Shown: positions 18,537 to 28,965 of the stretch, one piece after another | Position numbering within the stretch: the first letter of the stretch is position 1 | Layout of the letters: each line of letters begins with the position of its first letter | From: Pricia antarctica | GTDB taxonomy: Bacteria; Bacteroidota; Bacteroidia; Flavobacteriales; Flavobacteriaceae | Length of the DNA stretch: 64,000 bases | Assembly: GCA_011050085.1 (NCBI GenBank) | Contig: DRGL01000062.1 | Location: forward strand, 32,608 to 96,607 | Direction: 5' to 3' | Translations under genes and position numbers: made by a program | Notes under the pieces: model-generated | The model's input: only the letters and a program-made list of their open reading frames with translations | What the model was told of the DNA's origin: nothing | Databases searched by the model: none

Positions 18537-18544
18537 TATTTTTG
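18537..18544 (+). promoter_or_regulatory. -7 promoter box (TATTTTTG) of the DUF368 pair
   Basis: Exact TAnnTTTG match, 19 nt before the ATG at 18564, within the recurrent 14-mer AAATCCTATTTTTG (18531-18544). Confidence 0.5.
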
Positions 18545-18563
18545 TCACCTTTGAAACGACAAT

Positions 18564-19478
18564 ATGGAAAACAGGACCTCACTACAATACATCTTTGTTA
18601 CGCTTAAAGGAATGGCAATGGGCGCGGCAGATGTGGTACCCGGTGTCTCGGGTGGAACCATTGCCTTTATTTCGGGCATTTACGAAGAATTGATCACCTC
18701 TATCAACAACATAAACCTAGCGCTTTTTAAAACGTTCAAAAGAGATGGTTTTAAGGCAGCATGGACGCAGTTGAACGGTAATTTTTTGCTAGCACTTTTT
18801 ATTGGTATTTTTATTAGTCTTTTTTCTCTAGCCACCTTGGTCAGTTGGTTGTTGGAAAACGAGCCTGTGCTATTGTGGTCTTTCTTTTTTGGTCTGGTTG
18901 CCGCAAGCGTTATTTTCGTTGGAAAGGAAATCGAAAACTGGAACGCCGTAGCTATAGTGGCTTTGATTATCGGAGCAGCGGTGGCTTTTTATATTACAAA
19001 ACTTCCCCCTTCGGGCAATAGTGATAGTCTCATTTACCTTTTTTTTTCTGGAGCATTGGCGGTATGTGCCATGATTTTACCGGGTATTTCAGGTGCTTTT
19101 ATTTTAGTGCTTTTAGGTTCGTACAAGACCATTCTTGATGCGGTACACGAAAAGAATGTAACACTAATTGCAGTCGTAGGGGCAGGCGCTGTTTTCGGAC
19201 TTTTAAGTTTTGCAAAGCTGCTCAAATGGATGTTCAATCATTATAAGAACGTGACCTTGGCCGTACTTACAGGCTTTATCTTAGGCTCCCTTAATAAAAT
19301 TTGGCCTTGGAAAAGGGTTTTGGAGTTGCGGATGATAGGTGAAAAAGAAATAATCATCGATGAAAATGTATCTCCTTTTGCATATGATGGCGACAACCAA
19401 CTTTTGTACGCCGTATTAGCCGCTATCGTTGGTTTTTCGCTTATTTTTATCCTTGAGCGTACCGCTTCGAAAAAATAG
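18564..19478 (+). CDS. DUF368 polytopic membrane protein, first of a tandem pair
   Basis: A 304-residue inner-membrane protein with about eight helices. The DUF368 signature GMAMGAADVVPGVSGGTIAF is near residue 14 and a related PGISGAFILVLLGSY half-repeat is near residue 175, showing an internal duplication. DUF368 proteins have been connected with recycling of undecaprenyl-phosphate across the membrane (PopT-type translocases), which would serve cell-wall and polysaccharide synthesis; that role is taken from the family, not from this sequence. The second copy starts 11 nt after its stop. Confidence 0.88.
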   Translation: MENRTSLQYIFVTLKGMAMGAADVVPGVSGGTIAFISGIYEELITSINNINLALFKTFKRDGFKAAWTQLNGNFLLALFIGIFISLFSLATLVSWLLENEPVLLWSFFFGLVAASVIFVGKEIENWNAVAIVALIIGAAVAFYITKLPPSGNSDSLIYLFFSGALAVCAMILPGISGAFILVLLGSYKTILDAVHEKNVTLIAVVGAGAVFGLLSFAKLLKWMFNHYKNVTLAVLTGFILGSLNKIWPWKRVLELRMIGEKEIIIDENVSPFAYDGDNQLLYAVLAAIVGFSLIFILERTASKK

Positions 19479-19488
19479 GTTTTTCTTC

Positions 19489-20520
19489 ATGTACAATACC
19501 AGATCCTTTAGCGACAAGTTCTTTTTGGTCATCAAAGGCTTGTGTATGGGCGCGGCCAATAAAGTGCCTGGGGTATCGGGCGGTATCGTAGCCTTCGTCG
19601 GGGGATTTTACGAAGAATTTATTTATTCTTTACGAAAAGTCAATCGAAAAGCCTTCAAACTTTTACTGGGTGGCAGATTCAAAAGTTTTTACACGTACAT
19701 CAACGGAACTTTTTTAAGTTTATTGATATTCGGGATGCTCGTTAGCTATTTCAGTGTCTCGAAACTACTGGATTATTTTTTGGTTCAGAAAGAACTTTTC
19801 GTGTGGTCCGCTTTTTTTGGGATGGTCTTAGGTTCAATATATTATATCGGAAAAGATTTCGAGCATTGGAGTAGAAAGACCATAATCGCAGGAACCATTG
19901 GTCTTTTGGTTGGAATCTCCATTAGTTTTTTAAGTCCCGCAAAAGAAAATGACAACTTATTTTTCATATTTATCTGTGGTATCATTAGCGTTTCAGGCAT
20001 GACCCTACCAGGTCTTTCAGGTTCATTTATTCTGATTTTATTAGGTAACTATGTTTTGTTGTTGGTCGATTCGGTCAATGCGCTATATGACACCTTTGCA
20101 GAAATGCTCGTTGGAGATTTCAGTTTCATAAGAAATCAGGCACGGTTGAATATTCTAAGGATATTGGCGGTGTTTACAGCAGGCTCGGCAACTGGGCTGG
20201 TAAGCCTTTCGCACCTTTTAAGTTATGTACTAAAATATTACAGGCATATCACGACAGCGGTTATCATCGGTTTTATAACAGGGTCTTTGGGCGTCGTATG
20301 GCCATGGAAAAGAACGATTTTTAAAATAAATGCCCAAGGTCAAAACTTAATAGATTCGAACGGAAAAGAAATTATCGCCAATTATGAGCGGTATATCCCT
20401 GATTTTACTCAAACTGAAAATTGGTGGTCATTGGTTTTCATGGCCTTCGGATTTATTATTTTATTGGGTTTGGACTGGTATGGGAAGCACAGAAAAGAAT
20501 CTATTGTAACCCTAAAATAA
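19489..20520 (+). CDS. DUF368 polytopic membrane protein, second of a tandem pair
   Basis: A 343-residue paralogue of the upstream gene, with the same signature GLCMGAANKVPGVSGG near residue 17 and PGLSGSFILILLGNY near residue 183. The frame is open back to 19429, inside the first copy, but the ATG at 19489 places the signature where it is in the first copy. The two have clearly diverged outside the motifs, so the duplication is old and they may have different lipid carriers or directions. aroE follows after 21 nt. Confidence 0.88.
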   Translation: MYNTRSFSDKFFLVIKGLCMGAANKVPGVSGGIVAFVGGFYEEFIYSLRKVNRKAFKLLLGGRFKSFYTYINGTFLSLLIFGMLVSYFSVSKLLDYFLVQKELFVWSAFFGMVLGSIYYIGKDFEHWSRKTIIAGTIGLLVGISISFLSPAKENDNLFFIFICGIISVSGMTLPGLSGSFILILLGNYVLLLVDSVNALYDTFAEMLVGDFSFIRNQARLNILRILAVFTAGSATGLVSLSHLLSYVLKYYRHITTAVIIGFITGSLGVVWPWKRTIFKINAQGQNLIDSNGKEIIANYERYIPDFTQTENWWSLVFMAFGFIILLGLDWYGKHRKESIVTLK

Positions 20521-20541
20521 AAATTCCTAATATTTTTTAGA

Positions 20542-21279
20542 ATGGAAAAAAACAGGTTTGGTTTAGTAGGAAGAGATATTGCCTATTCTTTTTCAAAAGG
20601 ATATTTCAAGGATAAATTTTCAGACTTACAATTAGAGGGTTATTCCTATGAAAATTTTGATTTACAACAAATCGAGGATTTTGCTGATCTTATAAAATCT
20701 AATACCGATATTAAGGGATTGAACGTTACCATTCCGTATAAACAGGAAGTACTTCCGTATTTGGATGATGTGGATGCACAAGCCAGAGAAATTGGTGCTG
20801 TAAATACTATAAAATTTCAGGGAAGCCGTTTAATCGGATACAATACCGATGCCTTTGGTTTTCAAAATTCGATTGAACCCTTCTTGAAGACCCACCATAC
20901 CAAGGCCTTGATCTTAGGAACAGGAGGGGCTTCAAAGGCCATTGCCTATGTTTTTAAACAATTGGATATCGCTGTAAAATTTGTATCCAGAAAACCGGAT
21001 GCAACCCAAATCGGATACGCTGATTTAAATTCATCACTAGTCAACGATTTTACTATTCTGGTAAATTGTACACCATTGGGAACGTATCCGAAAGTGGATG
21101 AAAAACCAGATATACCCTATGGGGAAATTAGTGACAAGCATCTTCTTTTCGATTTGATTTACAATCCCGATAAAACAGCTTTCTTAAAAGAAGGAGATCA
21201 AAGGGGAGCAACCATAGCCAACGGAAATCGTATGCTACAGCTTCAAGCGGATAGGGCTTGGGAAATTTGGAAGCAATAA
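20542..21279 (+). CDS. aroE: Shikimate dehydrogenase AroE
   Basis: A 245-residue enzyme. The shikimate site is seen in NVTIPYK (catalytic lysine) and GYNTDAFGF (catalytic aspartate), and the NADP loop in GTGGASKAI near residue 125. It reduces 3-dehydroshikimate in aromatic amino acid synthesis. Slightly short compared with E. coli AroE (272) but no motif is missing. It probably shares an operon with the DUF368 pair. Confidence 0.95.
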   Translation: MEKNRFGLVGRDIAYSFSKGYFKDKFSDLQLEGYSYENFDLQQIEDFADLIKSNTDIKGLNVTIPYKQEVLPYLDDVDAQAREIGAVNTIKFQGSRLIGYNTDAFGFQNSIEPFLKTHHTKALILGTGGASKAIAYVFKQLDIAVKFVSRKPDATQIGYADLNSSLVNDFTILVNCTPLGTYPKVDEKPDIPYGEISDKHLLFDLIYNPDKTAFLKEGDQRGATIANGNRMLQLQADRAWEIWKQ

Positions 21280-21388
21280 GCTTCCTGTAACTCATTAATA
21301 GCCAAAGAAGTCTAAAATACGCATTGCCATTAAAGCACTTGTTAGTATCTTGAACAATTAACCTTGTATTCAACCAATTATCACCATC

Positions 21389-23662
21389 ATGGGGGAAGAG
21401 AAAGATAAAAATCCGAAAGACGAGCAGTCGGCTTTCACAGAAAAAAAAGAAACACCAAAAGCGGTAGATTTTGAAAAATCAAATTCGCAACTAACCGGGA
21501 ACGCTTCAGCGAATTCTGACGGTGCGTTAGAATCCGAACCTAAAGAGGCAATACCTGAAAAGCCTATTAAACATGATACAGGTATTGAAATGGAAAACTA
21601 TTCTTCCGATATTGCGAAAGTCACATCCGCTTCCAAAGAAAATAAGAATGAGACCGAGAGAATGGACTCAAATTTAGAACAACCTCAAAAAGAAGAAAAT
21701 TTGTCCGAAAAAATGGAGACGGTTCCCCAATCCGATGCATCAAAAACGAATAATTTATCGGAGGTAACTAAGGACTCTACAGAGAAAACAGTTCCCAATA
21801 CTACTTCTGAAGACGAGGATGATAGTATTGATGACGAAAATGCGGAGGATGCCGAGGATAGCGACAACGTGGGGCGCCACGATATTCCTATGCTTGACTA
21901 TGAAGCGATGTCTATGGAAAAATTGGTTTCAGAAATGCAGAAGCTGGTTCGCAATGAAAAGGTACAGTCAATCAAAAAACATGTAGATGGCATTAAAAAT
22001 GAATTTGATCAAAAATTCGATGACTTTTTAGAAAGTAAAAAAGAAAAATTCATAGCTGAGGGCGGTAATGAGATAGATTTTCGATACAACTCGACCACCA
22101 AAACAGAATTGAACGAAGTTTATAATGAATACCGTGAAAAACGCAATCAATATTACAAGGGCCTAGAGAAAAACCTCAAAGAAAATCTAGCGTCGAGGCT
22201 TGCGATTATTGAAGAGTTGAAAGCACTGACCAATGTTGAGGAAAACATAGGCTCTACGTACAAGGCTTTTAAGGATTTACAGACAAAGTGGCGTAATGCC
22301 GGGCCAATACCCCGTGACCACTATAATACGGTTTGGCGTACATATCGCCACCATACTGAAATATTCTATGATTTTCTAGATCTCAACCGAGAGATGCGAG
22401 ATTTGGATTTTAAGCGTAATCTCGAGGAAAAAGAAAAATTAGTGGAAAAAGCGGAAGCTCTTGCCCAGGAACCGGACCTTGACCGGGTCTTTCGCGAACT
22501 TCAGGCATTACATAAAATTTGGAAAGAAGATATCGGACCTGTTGGCCAAGCGAACCGCGAAGAGATTTGGGAACGTTTCAGCAATGCAACGAAAGTACTT
22601 CATGTACGGCGACAAGAATATTTTAAAATACTTGATGAGACTTACGAGAAAAATTTAGAAACGAAGCAAGGAATTATTACTGCTATACTTGCATTAGGCG
22701 AAAATATTTCTAGCAACCACCGGGAACTTCAAAAACAGATCAAAGAGCTTGAAGTTCATCGAAAAGCCTTTTTTGCCGCAGGTAAGGTGCCACGTAACAA
22801 AAATCAGAAAACTTGGAACGCTTTTAAAGAAGCGGTTCGTGGCTTTAATCAATCAAAAAATGCCTATTACAAAAACCTAAAGCAAGAAGAGCAGCATAAC
22901 CTCGATAAGAAAAGGGCATTGGTTGATTTGGCCAACGCTCTCAAAGACAGTGAAGATTTAAATGCAACCACCCCAAAGATGAAACGCATTCAGGCTGACT
23001 GGAAAAAAATAGGTCATGTTCCGCGCAAATATTCCGATAAGATTTGGAAGGAATTCAAGAGTGCCTGTAATCATTATTTTGATCGCATACATGCGCTTAA
23101 AAATAAGGGACGGGAAGAAGAGGAAGCGAATTTTAAGAGCAAAACTGAATTTATAGAAAAAATTACGGCCTTCAAACCAGTTGGGGAAAGAGAAGCCGAC
23201 TTAGGAACGATAAAAGATTTTATAGAAAAATGGAAGACTTTGGGAAGGGTACCCTTCAAGAAAAAAAATATTGATCAAAAGTTCAATACCCTTATTGATA
23301 GCCTATTCGGAAAGCTAGGCTTAAATCCTCAAGAAGCTGAGCTTCTTAAGTATGGAAACAAGATTCAACAATTGGCTGATAGTGATAACGATAGAGCCAT
23401 CGAGAACGAAAGAAGCTTTATTCGGACTAAAATTGATGAAACCAAGGCAGAGATTCGCCAACTGGAAACAAACCTACAATTCTTTTCGAATGTTTCCGAC
23501 GACAATCCCCTTGTTCAAGATGTAATAAAAAAAGTAGATGTGCATAAAGCAGCACTGGTCACCTGGAAAAGCAAACTAAAAGAACTTAATATTATGAAAA
23601 ATAGTATTGAACGAGAACTGGAGGCGGAATCCGACTCAGATTCCGACTCAAATACAAATTAG
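21389..23662 (+). CDS. DUF349 multi-repeat protein with acidic disordered N-terminus
   Basis: A 757-residue, highly charged protein. Residues 1-160 are Glu/Lys/Ser/Asn-rich and probably disordered, ending in an acidic stretch. From about 200 to 690 there are at least four to five DUF349 helical units, recognised by recurring W+..G.+PR and W..F..A motifs (for example WRNAGPIPRDHYNTVW, WKKIGHVPRKYSDKIW). A coiled coil follows and the tail ends in Ser-Asp repeats encoded by a short direct repeat (23633-23656). No function is established for this family member. Its stop is only 8 nt from the stop of the convergent gene. Confidence 0.85.
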   Translation: MGEEKDKNPKDEQSAFTEKKETPKAVDFEKSNSQLTGNASANSDGALESEPKEAIPEKPIKHDTGIEMENYSSDIAKVTSASKENKNETERMDSNLEQPQKEENLSEKMETVPQSDASKTNNLSEVTKDSTEKTVPNTTSEDEDDSIDDENAEDAEDSDNVGRHDIPMLDYEAMSMEKLVSEMQKLVRNEKVQSIKKHVDGIKNEFDQKFDDFLESKKEKFIAEGGNEIDFRYNSTTKTELNEVYNEYREKRNQYYKGLEKNLKENLASRLAIIEELKALTNVEENIGSTYKAFKDLQTKWRNAGPIPRDHYNTVWRTYRHHTEIFYDFLDLNREMRDLDFKRNLEEKEKLVEKAEALAQEPDLDRVFRELQALHKIWKEDIGPVGQANREEIWERFSNATKVLHVRRQEYFKILDETYEKNLETKQGIITAILALGENISSNHRELQKQIKELEVHRKAFFAAGKVPRNKNQKTWNAFKEAVRGFNQSKNAYYKNLKQEEQHNLDKKRALVDLANALKDSEDLNATTPKMKRIQADWKKIGHVPRKYSDKIWKEFKSACNHYFDRIHALKNKGREEEEANFKSKTEFIEKITAFKPVGEREADLGTIKDFIEKWKTLGRVPFKKKNIDQKFNTLIDSLFGKLGLNPQEAELLKYGNKIQQLADSDNDRAIENERSFIRTKIDETKAEIRQLETNLQFFSNVSDDNPLVQDVIKKVDVHKAALVTWKSKLKELNIMKNSIERELEAESDSDSDSNTN

Positions 23663-23670
23663 GCAGATAA

Positions 23671-26600
23671 CTACTTCGAGGCTATAATTTCCTCATCTAC
23701 CTTTAACGATTTGAGGTATTCGATTAAATCAACCAGATCGTCTTCTGACATGACTTTTGATAGCCCTTCAGTCATTAAAGATGTATCCATCGCCTCAAGC
23801 TTTTGTATCTCCGATAGCGGGATTTCTTTTTGCGTCCCACCCATCATTTTCAAGGTAATCGCATCTTCAGTACGGCTTAATATATAGCCATTAGCCATTT
23901 TTCCATCGTTCATTATAACTTTGTATCCTTCATATCCAAAATTGATTCCTGCACTTGGATAGATAATACTAGAGTACAAAAATTGCTTTGATAGCTTATT
24001 ACCTATGTCGGATAAGGCAGGACCGAACTCTACACCCTCTTTACCAGCAACATGACAAGAGACGCAGTATGTGGAAAATATTTCTTTACCATGACCAGCG
24101 TCACCCGTCCGCTCGACCAAGGCCTCAATATCCAAGTCTTGATCAGGATTTTCATCTAAATACGAAGTGGCATATGAGCTAATTTTATCATCCCAGCTGC
24201 CCATTAATTTTAATACCGCCGTTGTTCTATTGGGTACGGGTAATTTTCCATCCTTTAAAAGTGTATATAAAACCTGTTGCCCTTCACCGGTATTTCCCAG
24301 AGCTTCAACTGAACGTTGGGTCAATGCTATGCTCATATTCCCTGAGAGAATATTCTCAGTAAGTAATGCTAGAGCTTTGGGGTGGGCAACGCTATTCAAT
24401 ACAGTCAACACGGCCATTTTGGAAGTTTCAGCAGCGTCAGATTTTAAATAGGTAGCAATTAACTCGCTACCCCCCGAATCAAATAACAAGGCAGCCGCTT
24501 CTTTGCGCAAGTCTTCATCATCACCATGTTTTACCACATCAAACAATTCTTCGTTCTGATCTTTAAAATTTAGTGTCTTAATGGCCATCAACCACTCCGA
24601 TGTCCCCTTAATAACGGGTAACACCTTTTTAACCGATTGCAAGTTTTGTCTTGATTCATTTATGAAATCCGCATCCAATTGACCTACGGCATAGGTTTTT
24701 AAATCTTTGCTCAGCGGATGATTTTGTTTTAGAAAGGATAGTAGAATCGCGTTCTTCTCAGAATTTTCCTTAAAGTTGAACGCCCTAAAATAAGTAGGTA
24801 GCTTTTCTTGAGGTACTTTCTTGTTCCGAATCATTTCAGCTAACATCGGAACTGATTGGGAGGCCCGGGTGCGCCAGACGATATCTTCTCCGTTGGGGTT
24901 CATCCAATTTTCACCTACCACCTTTTGCCACGCCGCAAAATATAGATCGGAGTATTGGTCAGAACCTATACCCAAAGCTTCTAAATACCAGCGGTCGCCC
25001 GCTTCATATCGCTGGGCCAACTTGGCCCACAGATCGGCCGCTCTAGGCGTACCTATATGCGCCAATGCAATAGCGGCTTCCCGAAGTACCTTTTGGGACT
25101 TGTCACTACTAACTTCTTCTACATAATTTTCAAGATTAGGTTTGTCCAGATAACGAGCCATACGAATACCCTGAACCCTATATTTTTCATCGGTATCGGT
25201 AAGGGCAATGGTGATATATTGCTGTGCCTTGGAAGGTATTTTGGCCGCTATCCATAATGCCCTTGCCTTTGCTATACCGCCTTGCGCTATTAAAGTTTTC
25301 AGAATAGGCTCAGCCTTTTCGCCCAAATCATTCAATGTATGCCACGATTGGTAGAACACATCCATATTATCGGATAACAATCCCTCAGCGGAACCTTTAC
25401 TTGTGTTCACGTCAATTTTGATTGGATTATACCGTTTATCCGGAGCCAAACGGTAAATTCGACCCCTAGCAATATCCTCGGCTTTATGACCACCCACGCC
25501 ACCATCGTACCAATCTGAAATGAACAAAGATCCATCGGTTGCAACGGTAACATCGTCGGGCCTGAACCAAGCATCCTTACTTTTCACTAAATTCTCGATT
25601 TTCGCCCCATAACCGGCACCCTCATCGTTCAAAAGATAACTGCGAACCACATTATGGCCTGGTTCAGCGTGAATCAATTGGCCATGATATTTTTGTGGTA
25701 GCAAGTTATCCTCATATACGAGAATACCGCAAGGCGAACCAGAACCTGTCTGTAATACATTGGGTATCGTTCCGGGATCGTTCAAGTGCCAATGGCGTTC
25801 CGGAATTTCATCGCTCCAACCCGTTCTTCTTTCCCGCCAACTTTGACGTGTCAATAGGTCTTTGTACCCGTAATTGCCATACTCCATAATAAAATTGATG
25901 CGTGTGCCACGGTTTCCATCATCATCATTATCGGATTGCCAAAGTCCTCCATAGGAATCTACTGCCAGTTCGTAGGGGTTTCTGAAATTGTTTCCCAAAA
26001 CTTCGACATTAGTCCCGTCTTCTTCCATTCTAAAAGCCATCCCCTCTTGGTACTTGCCATCGCTTACGTCAATGGGGTTACCATAAATGTCGGCCACTGT
26101 ATTACCCTTTTTATCTAATAGACGTTCCCCTTGGTTACCTTGATTAAAATATAGCCGACCATCTGGTCCGAAAACAAATGCATGTACACCGTGGTCATGA
26201 TCAATACCTTCTATTCCGGAAAAGAGAACCTCTTTGGAATCAGGAATGTCGTCACCGTCAACATCGGTAAACACAAGTACGTTCGGACTATCGGAAACGA
26301 TTACCTTATTTCCTAAAACCACAATGCCCAAAGCCGCATTGATATCTTTTCCTTGATAATACACCTTTTGGGTGTCGGCCACTCCATCACCATCAGTATC
26401 CTCTAAAATTAATATGCGATCTCCCTTATTGTCATACGATATTTCCGGATTGGCGAAAGAACGATAGTTCGTGCCTTCGCAGACCCAAACCCTACCTTTG
26501 GCATCTATAGCCATATTAGTAGGATTTGTTAACATCGGCTCTGAAGCAAAAAGCTGTAATATAAGACCTTCAACTACATCCATCGATGCCAATGCATTTT

Positions 26601-26730
26601 CTGGCATTCTCTTCTCCGATTCTGAAAGTTTGGTGTAGTCAATGGTGGGAGCTTCTTTCTCTTTACAGGAATTGAAAAAGCTAAGTGTTGAGAGTAAGGC
26701 TATCGAGATGTAACTAGAGAATCTGTACAT
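23671..26730 (-). CDS. Large lipoprotein: PVC-type beta-propeller dehydrogenase with HEAT repeats and cytochrome c domain
   Basis: A 1019-residue exported protein. The N-terminus has a lipobox-like FFNSC (Cys22). Residues about 50-440 are a beta-propeller of the sugar dehydrogenase-like 'membrane-bound dehydrogenase' type (repeated AIDAKGRVWVCEGTN- and FGPDGRLYF-like blades, Asp-rich DTDGDG and DVDGDD motifs that may bind calcium). About 450-850 are HEAT-like helical repeats. The C-terminus holds a heme c site CVSCH (889-893) followed by a conserved PVC-type tail. This layout is common in Planctomycetes and Verrucomicrobia and occurs in Bacteroidota. It probably oxidises a carbohydrate and passes electrons to cytochromes; the substrate is unknown. 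Confidence 0.85.
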   Translation of the reverse strand: MYRFSSYISIALLSTLSFFNSCKEKEAPTIDYTKLSESEKRMPENALASMDVVEGLILQLFASEPMLTNPTNMAIDAKGRVWVCEGTNYRSFANPEISYDNKGDRILILEDTDGDGVADTQKVYYQGKDINAALGIVVLGNKVIVSDSPNVLVFTDVDGDDIPDSKEVLFSGIEGIDHDHGVHAFVFGPDGRLYFNQGNQGERLLDKKGNTVADIYGNPIDVSDGKYQEGMAFRMEEDGTNVEVLGNNFRNPYELAVDSYGGLWQSDNDDDGNRGTRINFIMEYGNYGYKDLLTRQSWRERRTGWSDEIPERHWHLNDPGTIPNVLQTGSGSPCGILVYEDNLLPQKYHGQLIHAEPGHNVVRSYLLNDEGAGYGAKIENLVKSKDAWFRPDDVTVATDGSLFISDWYDGGVGGHKAEDIARGRIYRLAPDKRYNPIKIDVNTSKGSAEGLLSDNMDVFYQSWHTLNDLGEKAEPILKTLIAQGGIAKARALWIAAKIPSKAQQYITIALTDTDEKYRVQGIRMARYLDKPNLENYVEEVSSDKSQKVLREAAIALAHIGTPRAADLWAKLAQRYEAGDRWYLEALGIGSDQYSDLYFAAWQKVVGENWMNPNGEDIVWRTRASQSVPMLAEMIRNKKVPQEKLPTYFRAFNFKENSEKNAILLSFLKQNHPLSKDLKTYAVGQLDADFINESRQNLQSVKKVLPVIKGTSEWLMAIKTLNFKDQNEELFDVVKHGDDEDLRKEAAALLFDSGGSELIATYLKSDAAETSKMAVLTVLNSVAHPKALALLTENILSGNMSIALTQRSVEALGNTGEGQQVLYTLLKDGKLPVPNRTTAVLKLMGSWDDKISSYATSYLDENPDQDLDIEALVERTGDAGHGKEIFSTYCVSCHVAGKEGVEFGPALSDIGNKLSKQFLYSSIIYPSAGINFGYEGYKVIMNDGKMANGYILSRTEDAITLKMMGGTQKEIPLSEIQKLEAMDTSLMTEGLSKVMSEDDLVDLIEYLKSLKVDEEIIASK

Positions 26731-26952
26731 AATAGTAAAGAGAATGAAGGTTAGATTTCAACCATTGAGAACTTCAAGAATATCTCGATGGAGGAAATTA
26801 ATTTGATTTTAGTAAAAATAAAGAAAAAATTGCCTGAAGATTCATACAAAATTGCCATATCACATACAATCCTTCTATTAATCCATACCTTTATTCGAAT
26901 TGAGTAGTGGCTCGACTTTCATAAAACCTACTATAGAACACCAACTTTCGAA

Positions 26953-27330
26953 ATGTATTCTATGACATTTACCAACGGATTAATTCTATTATTTGCTGTT
27001 TTTCATTGCTTTGCTTTTCGACCCGATGCTAAGTATATATATTCCCCCCTAAAAAGCACGCGTTCTCAAGAAGACCTCAAGGAAAAGGCATTTGAAATAC
27101 TACGTATCAAATGCAATACCTGTCACGCGATTAAGCGGAAACCTCAAGTCTTTACCAAGTTGAATATGGATACTCTGGCTAGTGAAATCTATGAGCAAGT
27201 ATTTATAAAGAAGAAAATGCCCAAAGGAAGAAAAGTTAAACTCAGTGCCAATGAAACAGTAATTTTAGAGAACTGGATAGAGACAGTTTTAAAGAGTAAA
27301 AAACCATCTGGGATTAAAAAAAGCCGCTAA
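26953..27330 (+). CDS. Small exported mono-heme cytochrome c
   Basis: A 125-residue protein with an N-terminal hydrophobic signal (residues 7-22), one heme c site CNTCH (54-58) and a likely distal ligand Met89 in KKKMPKG. The rest is lysine-rich. It is transcribed away from the large cytochrome-bearing propeller protein across a 222-nt gap, suggesting it could be its electron acceptor. The stop codon lies in the loop of the terminator hairpin. Confidence 0.8.
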   Translation: MYSMTFTNGLILLFAVFHCFAFRPDAKYIYSPLKSTRSQEDLKEKAFEILRIKCNTCHAIKRKPQVFTKLNMDTLASEIYEQVFIKKKMPKGRKVKLSANETVILENWIETVLKSKKPSGIKKSR

Positions 27331-27345
27331 CGCGGCTCTTTTTAT
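27322..27345. terminator. Bidirectional intrinsic terminator
   Basis: A 6-bp GC stem AGCCGC/GCGGCT (27322-27327 with 27332-27337) with loop TAAC is followed by a T-rich run on the plus strand and preceded by seven A residues, which give a U-run on the minus strand. It can end the small cytochrome gene and the convergent rny transcript. The cytochrome stop codon TAA is in the loop. Confidence 0.75.
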
Positions 27346-27368
27346 TATTCAATACTATAGGCGTAGAC

Positions 27369-28937
27369 CTACTTTGCCACATTCACAGCTCGCGTCTCGC
27401 GAATAACGGTAACCTTGACTTGCCCTGGATAGGTCATATCAGTCTGTATTTTTTGAGAGATTTCGAAGGAAAGCGCTGCTGCTTTTTCATCACTGACCTT
27501 TTCACTTTCAACGATTACCCTGAGTTCCCTACCGGCCTGAATGGCGTAGGCTTTCTGTACGCCACCAAAAGCGAAAGCAATGTCCTCCAAATCTTTTAAA
27601 CGTTGAATATAGGAATCGAGAACCTGTCTACGGGCACCAGGCCTCGCTCCACTAATGGCATCACAGACCTGAACGATCGGTGATATCAGTGTATTCATCT
27701 CAATTTCATCGTGGTGAGCCCCGATAGCATTACAAACTTCTGGCTTCTCACCAAATTTTTCAGCCCATTGCATTCCTAAAATAGCATGTGGGGTCTCTAC
27801 TTCAGCTTCGGTATTCGGCACTTTCCCGATGTCATGTAAAAGACCGGCACGCTTCGCAATTTTGGCATTCAAGCCCAGTTCGGCTGCCATAACACCACAG
27901 AGTTTTGCGACCTCACGTGAATGCTGTAGAAGATTTTGGCCGTACGAAGAACGGTATTTCATACGTCCTACGGCGCGTACTAGTTCTGGGTGCAAACCAT
28001 GCACCCCTAAATCGATAACGGCCCGCTTACCTACCTCTACAATTTCCTGCTCGATTTGTTTTTCGGTCTTTTTAACGACCTCTTCAATTCTTGCTGGGTG
28101 AATCCGTCCATCGGTAACTAGCTTGTGCAGTGATAGTCTGGCAATTTCGCGACGAACGGAATCAAAACAGGAAAGAATAATGGCGTCAGGCGTATCATCA
28201 ACAATAATTTCTACACCGGTTGCCGACTCTAATGCCCTAATGTTTCGACCTTCCCTACCAATTATCCTACCTTTTACGTCGTCGGATTCCAAGTTGAAAA
28301 CGGACACACAGTTTTCAACCGCCTCTTCAGTACCGATACGCTGAATAGTATTGATAATAATTTTTTTCGCTTCCTGCTGTGCGGTTAGCTTGGCGTCTTC
28401 AACGGTAGATTGAATAAAAGCCATGGCGTCGGTCTTGGCGTTTTCCTTGAGCGATTCCATCAATTGGCCTTTGGCGTCTTCTGCCGATAGTCCGGAGATG
28501 AGCTCTAATTGCTGTACTTGGTTTTTGTGGAGTTTATCAAGCTCGGACTGTTTCTTATCCAAAAATTCCTCTTTGTGGGATATTTCTTGAATCTTGCCAT
28601 CCAATTGCTTGTTTAGTTTAGCGTTTTTGGCCAATTCACTGCTTATCTGTGATTCCTTATCACGTGTGCGTTTGAAAGCGTCATTAATCTTTTTGTCCTT
28701 GCTGATAATCACTTTTTCATGTTCTGCCTTCAGCTCCAAAAACTTTTCTTTGGCCTGGAAAATTTTATCCTTTTTAATGCTTTCCCCTTCGGTCTGAGCA
28801 TTTTTCAAAATGTTCTCGGCTTCCTTTTTGGCATTAAGGGTTGTTTTTGACGCCTTGCCTTTTTCCATGAATTTCGCGATTGCGAATCCTATGGCAAGGC
28901 CTACTATGGCTACTATTAGTAATGTTGCACTATCCAT
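27369..28937 (-). CDS. rny: Ribonuclease Y
   Basis: A 522-residue membrane-anchored endoribonuclease. Residues 3-22 form the membrane helix, about 30-180 a long coiled coil, 223-275 the KH RNA-binding domain ([15 protein letters not shown]), and the HD catalytic pair is His368-Asp369 in LLHDIGK, with IGAHHDE further on. RNase Y starts decay of many mRNAs. Length and all motifs are normal. Two small hairpins and the 6S RNA gene lie directly upstream. Confidence 0.96.
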   Translation of the reverse strand: MDSATLLIVAIVGLAIGFAIAKFMEKGKASKTTLNAKKEAENILKNAQTEGESIKKDKIFQAKEKFLELKAEHEKVIISKDKKINDAFKRTRDKESQISSELAKNAKLNKQLDGKIQEISHKEEFLDKKQSELDKLHKNQVQQLELISGLSAEDAKGQLMESLKENAKTDAMAFIQSTVEDAKLTAQQEAKKIIINTIQRIGTEEAVENCVSVFNLESDDVKGRIIGREGRNIRALESATGVEIIVDDTPDAIILSCFDSVRREIARLSLHKLVTDGRIHPARIEEVVKKTEKQIEQEIVEVGKRAVIDLGVHGLHPELVRAVGRMKYRSSYGQNLLQHSREVAKLCGVMAAELGLNAKIAKRAGLLHDIGKVPNTEAEVETPHAILGMQWAEKFGEKPEVCNAIGAHHDEIEMNTLISPIVQVCDAISGARPGARRQVLDSYIQRLKDLEDIAFAFGGVQKAYAIQAGRELRVIVESEKVSDEKAAALSFEISQKIQTDMTYPGQVKVTVIRETRAVNVAK

Positions 28938-28965
28938 TATTGTTTCATATTAAGAGATTGTTAGG

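Noticed and set aside
23633..23656. Short direct repeat TCCGACTCAGAT/TCCGACTCAAAT as a mobile or variable element
   Set aside because: It simply encodes the Ser-Asp tail of the DUF349 protein and has only two units.
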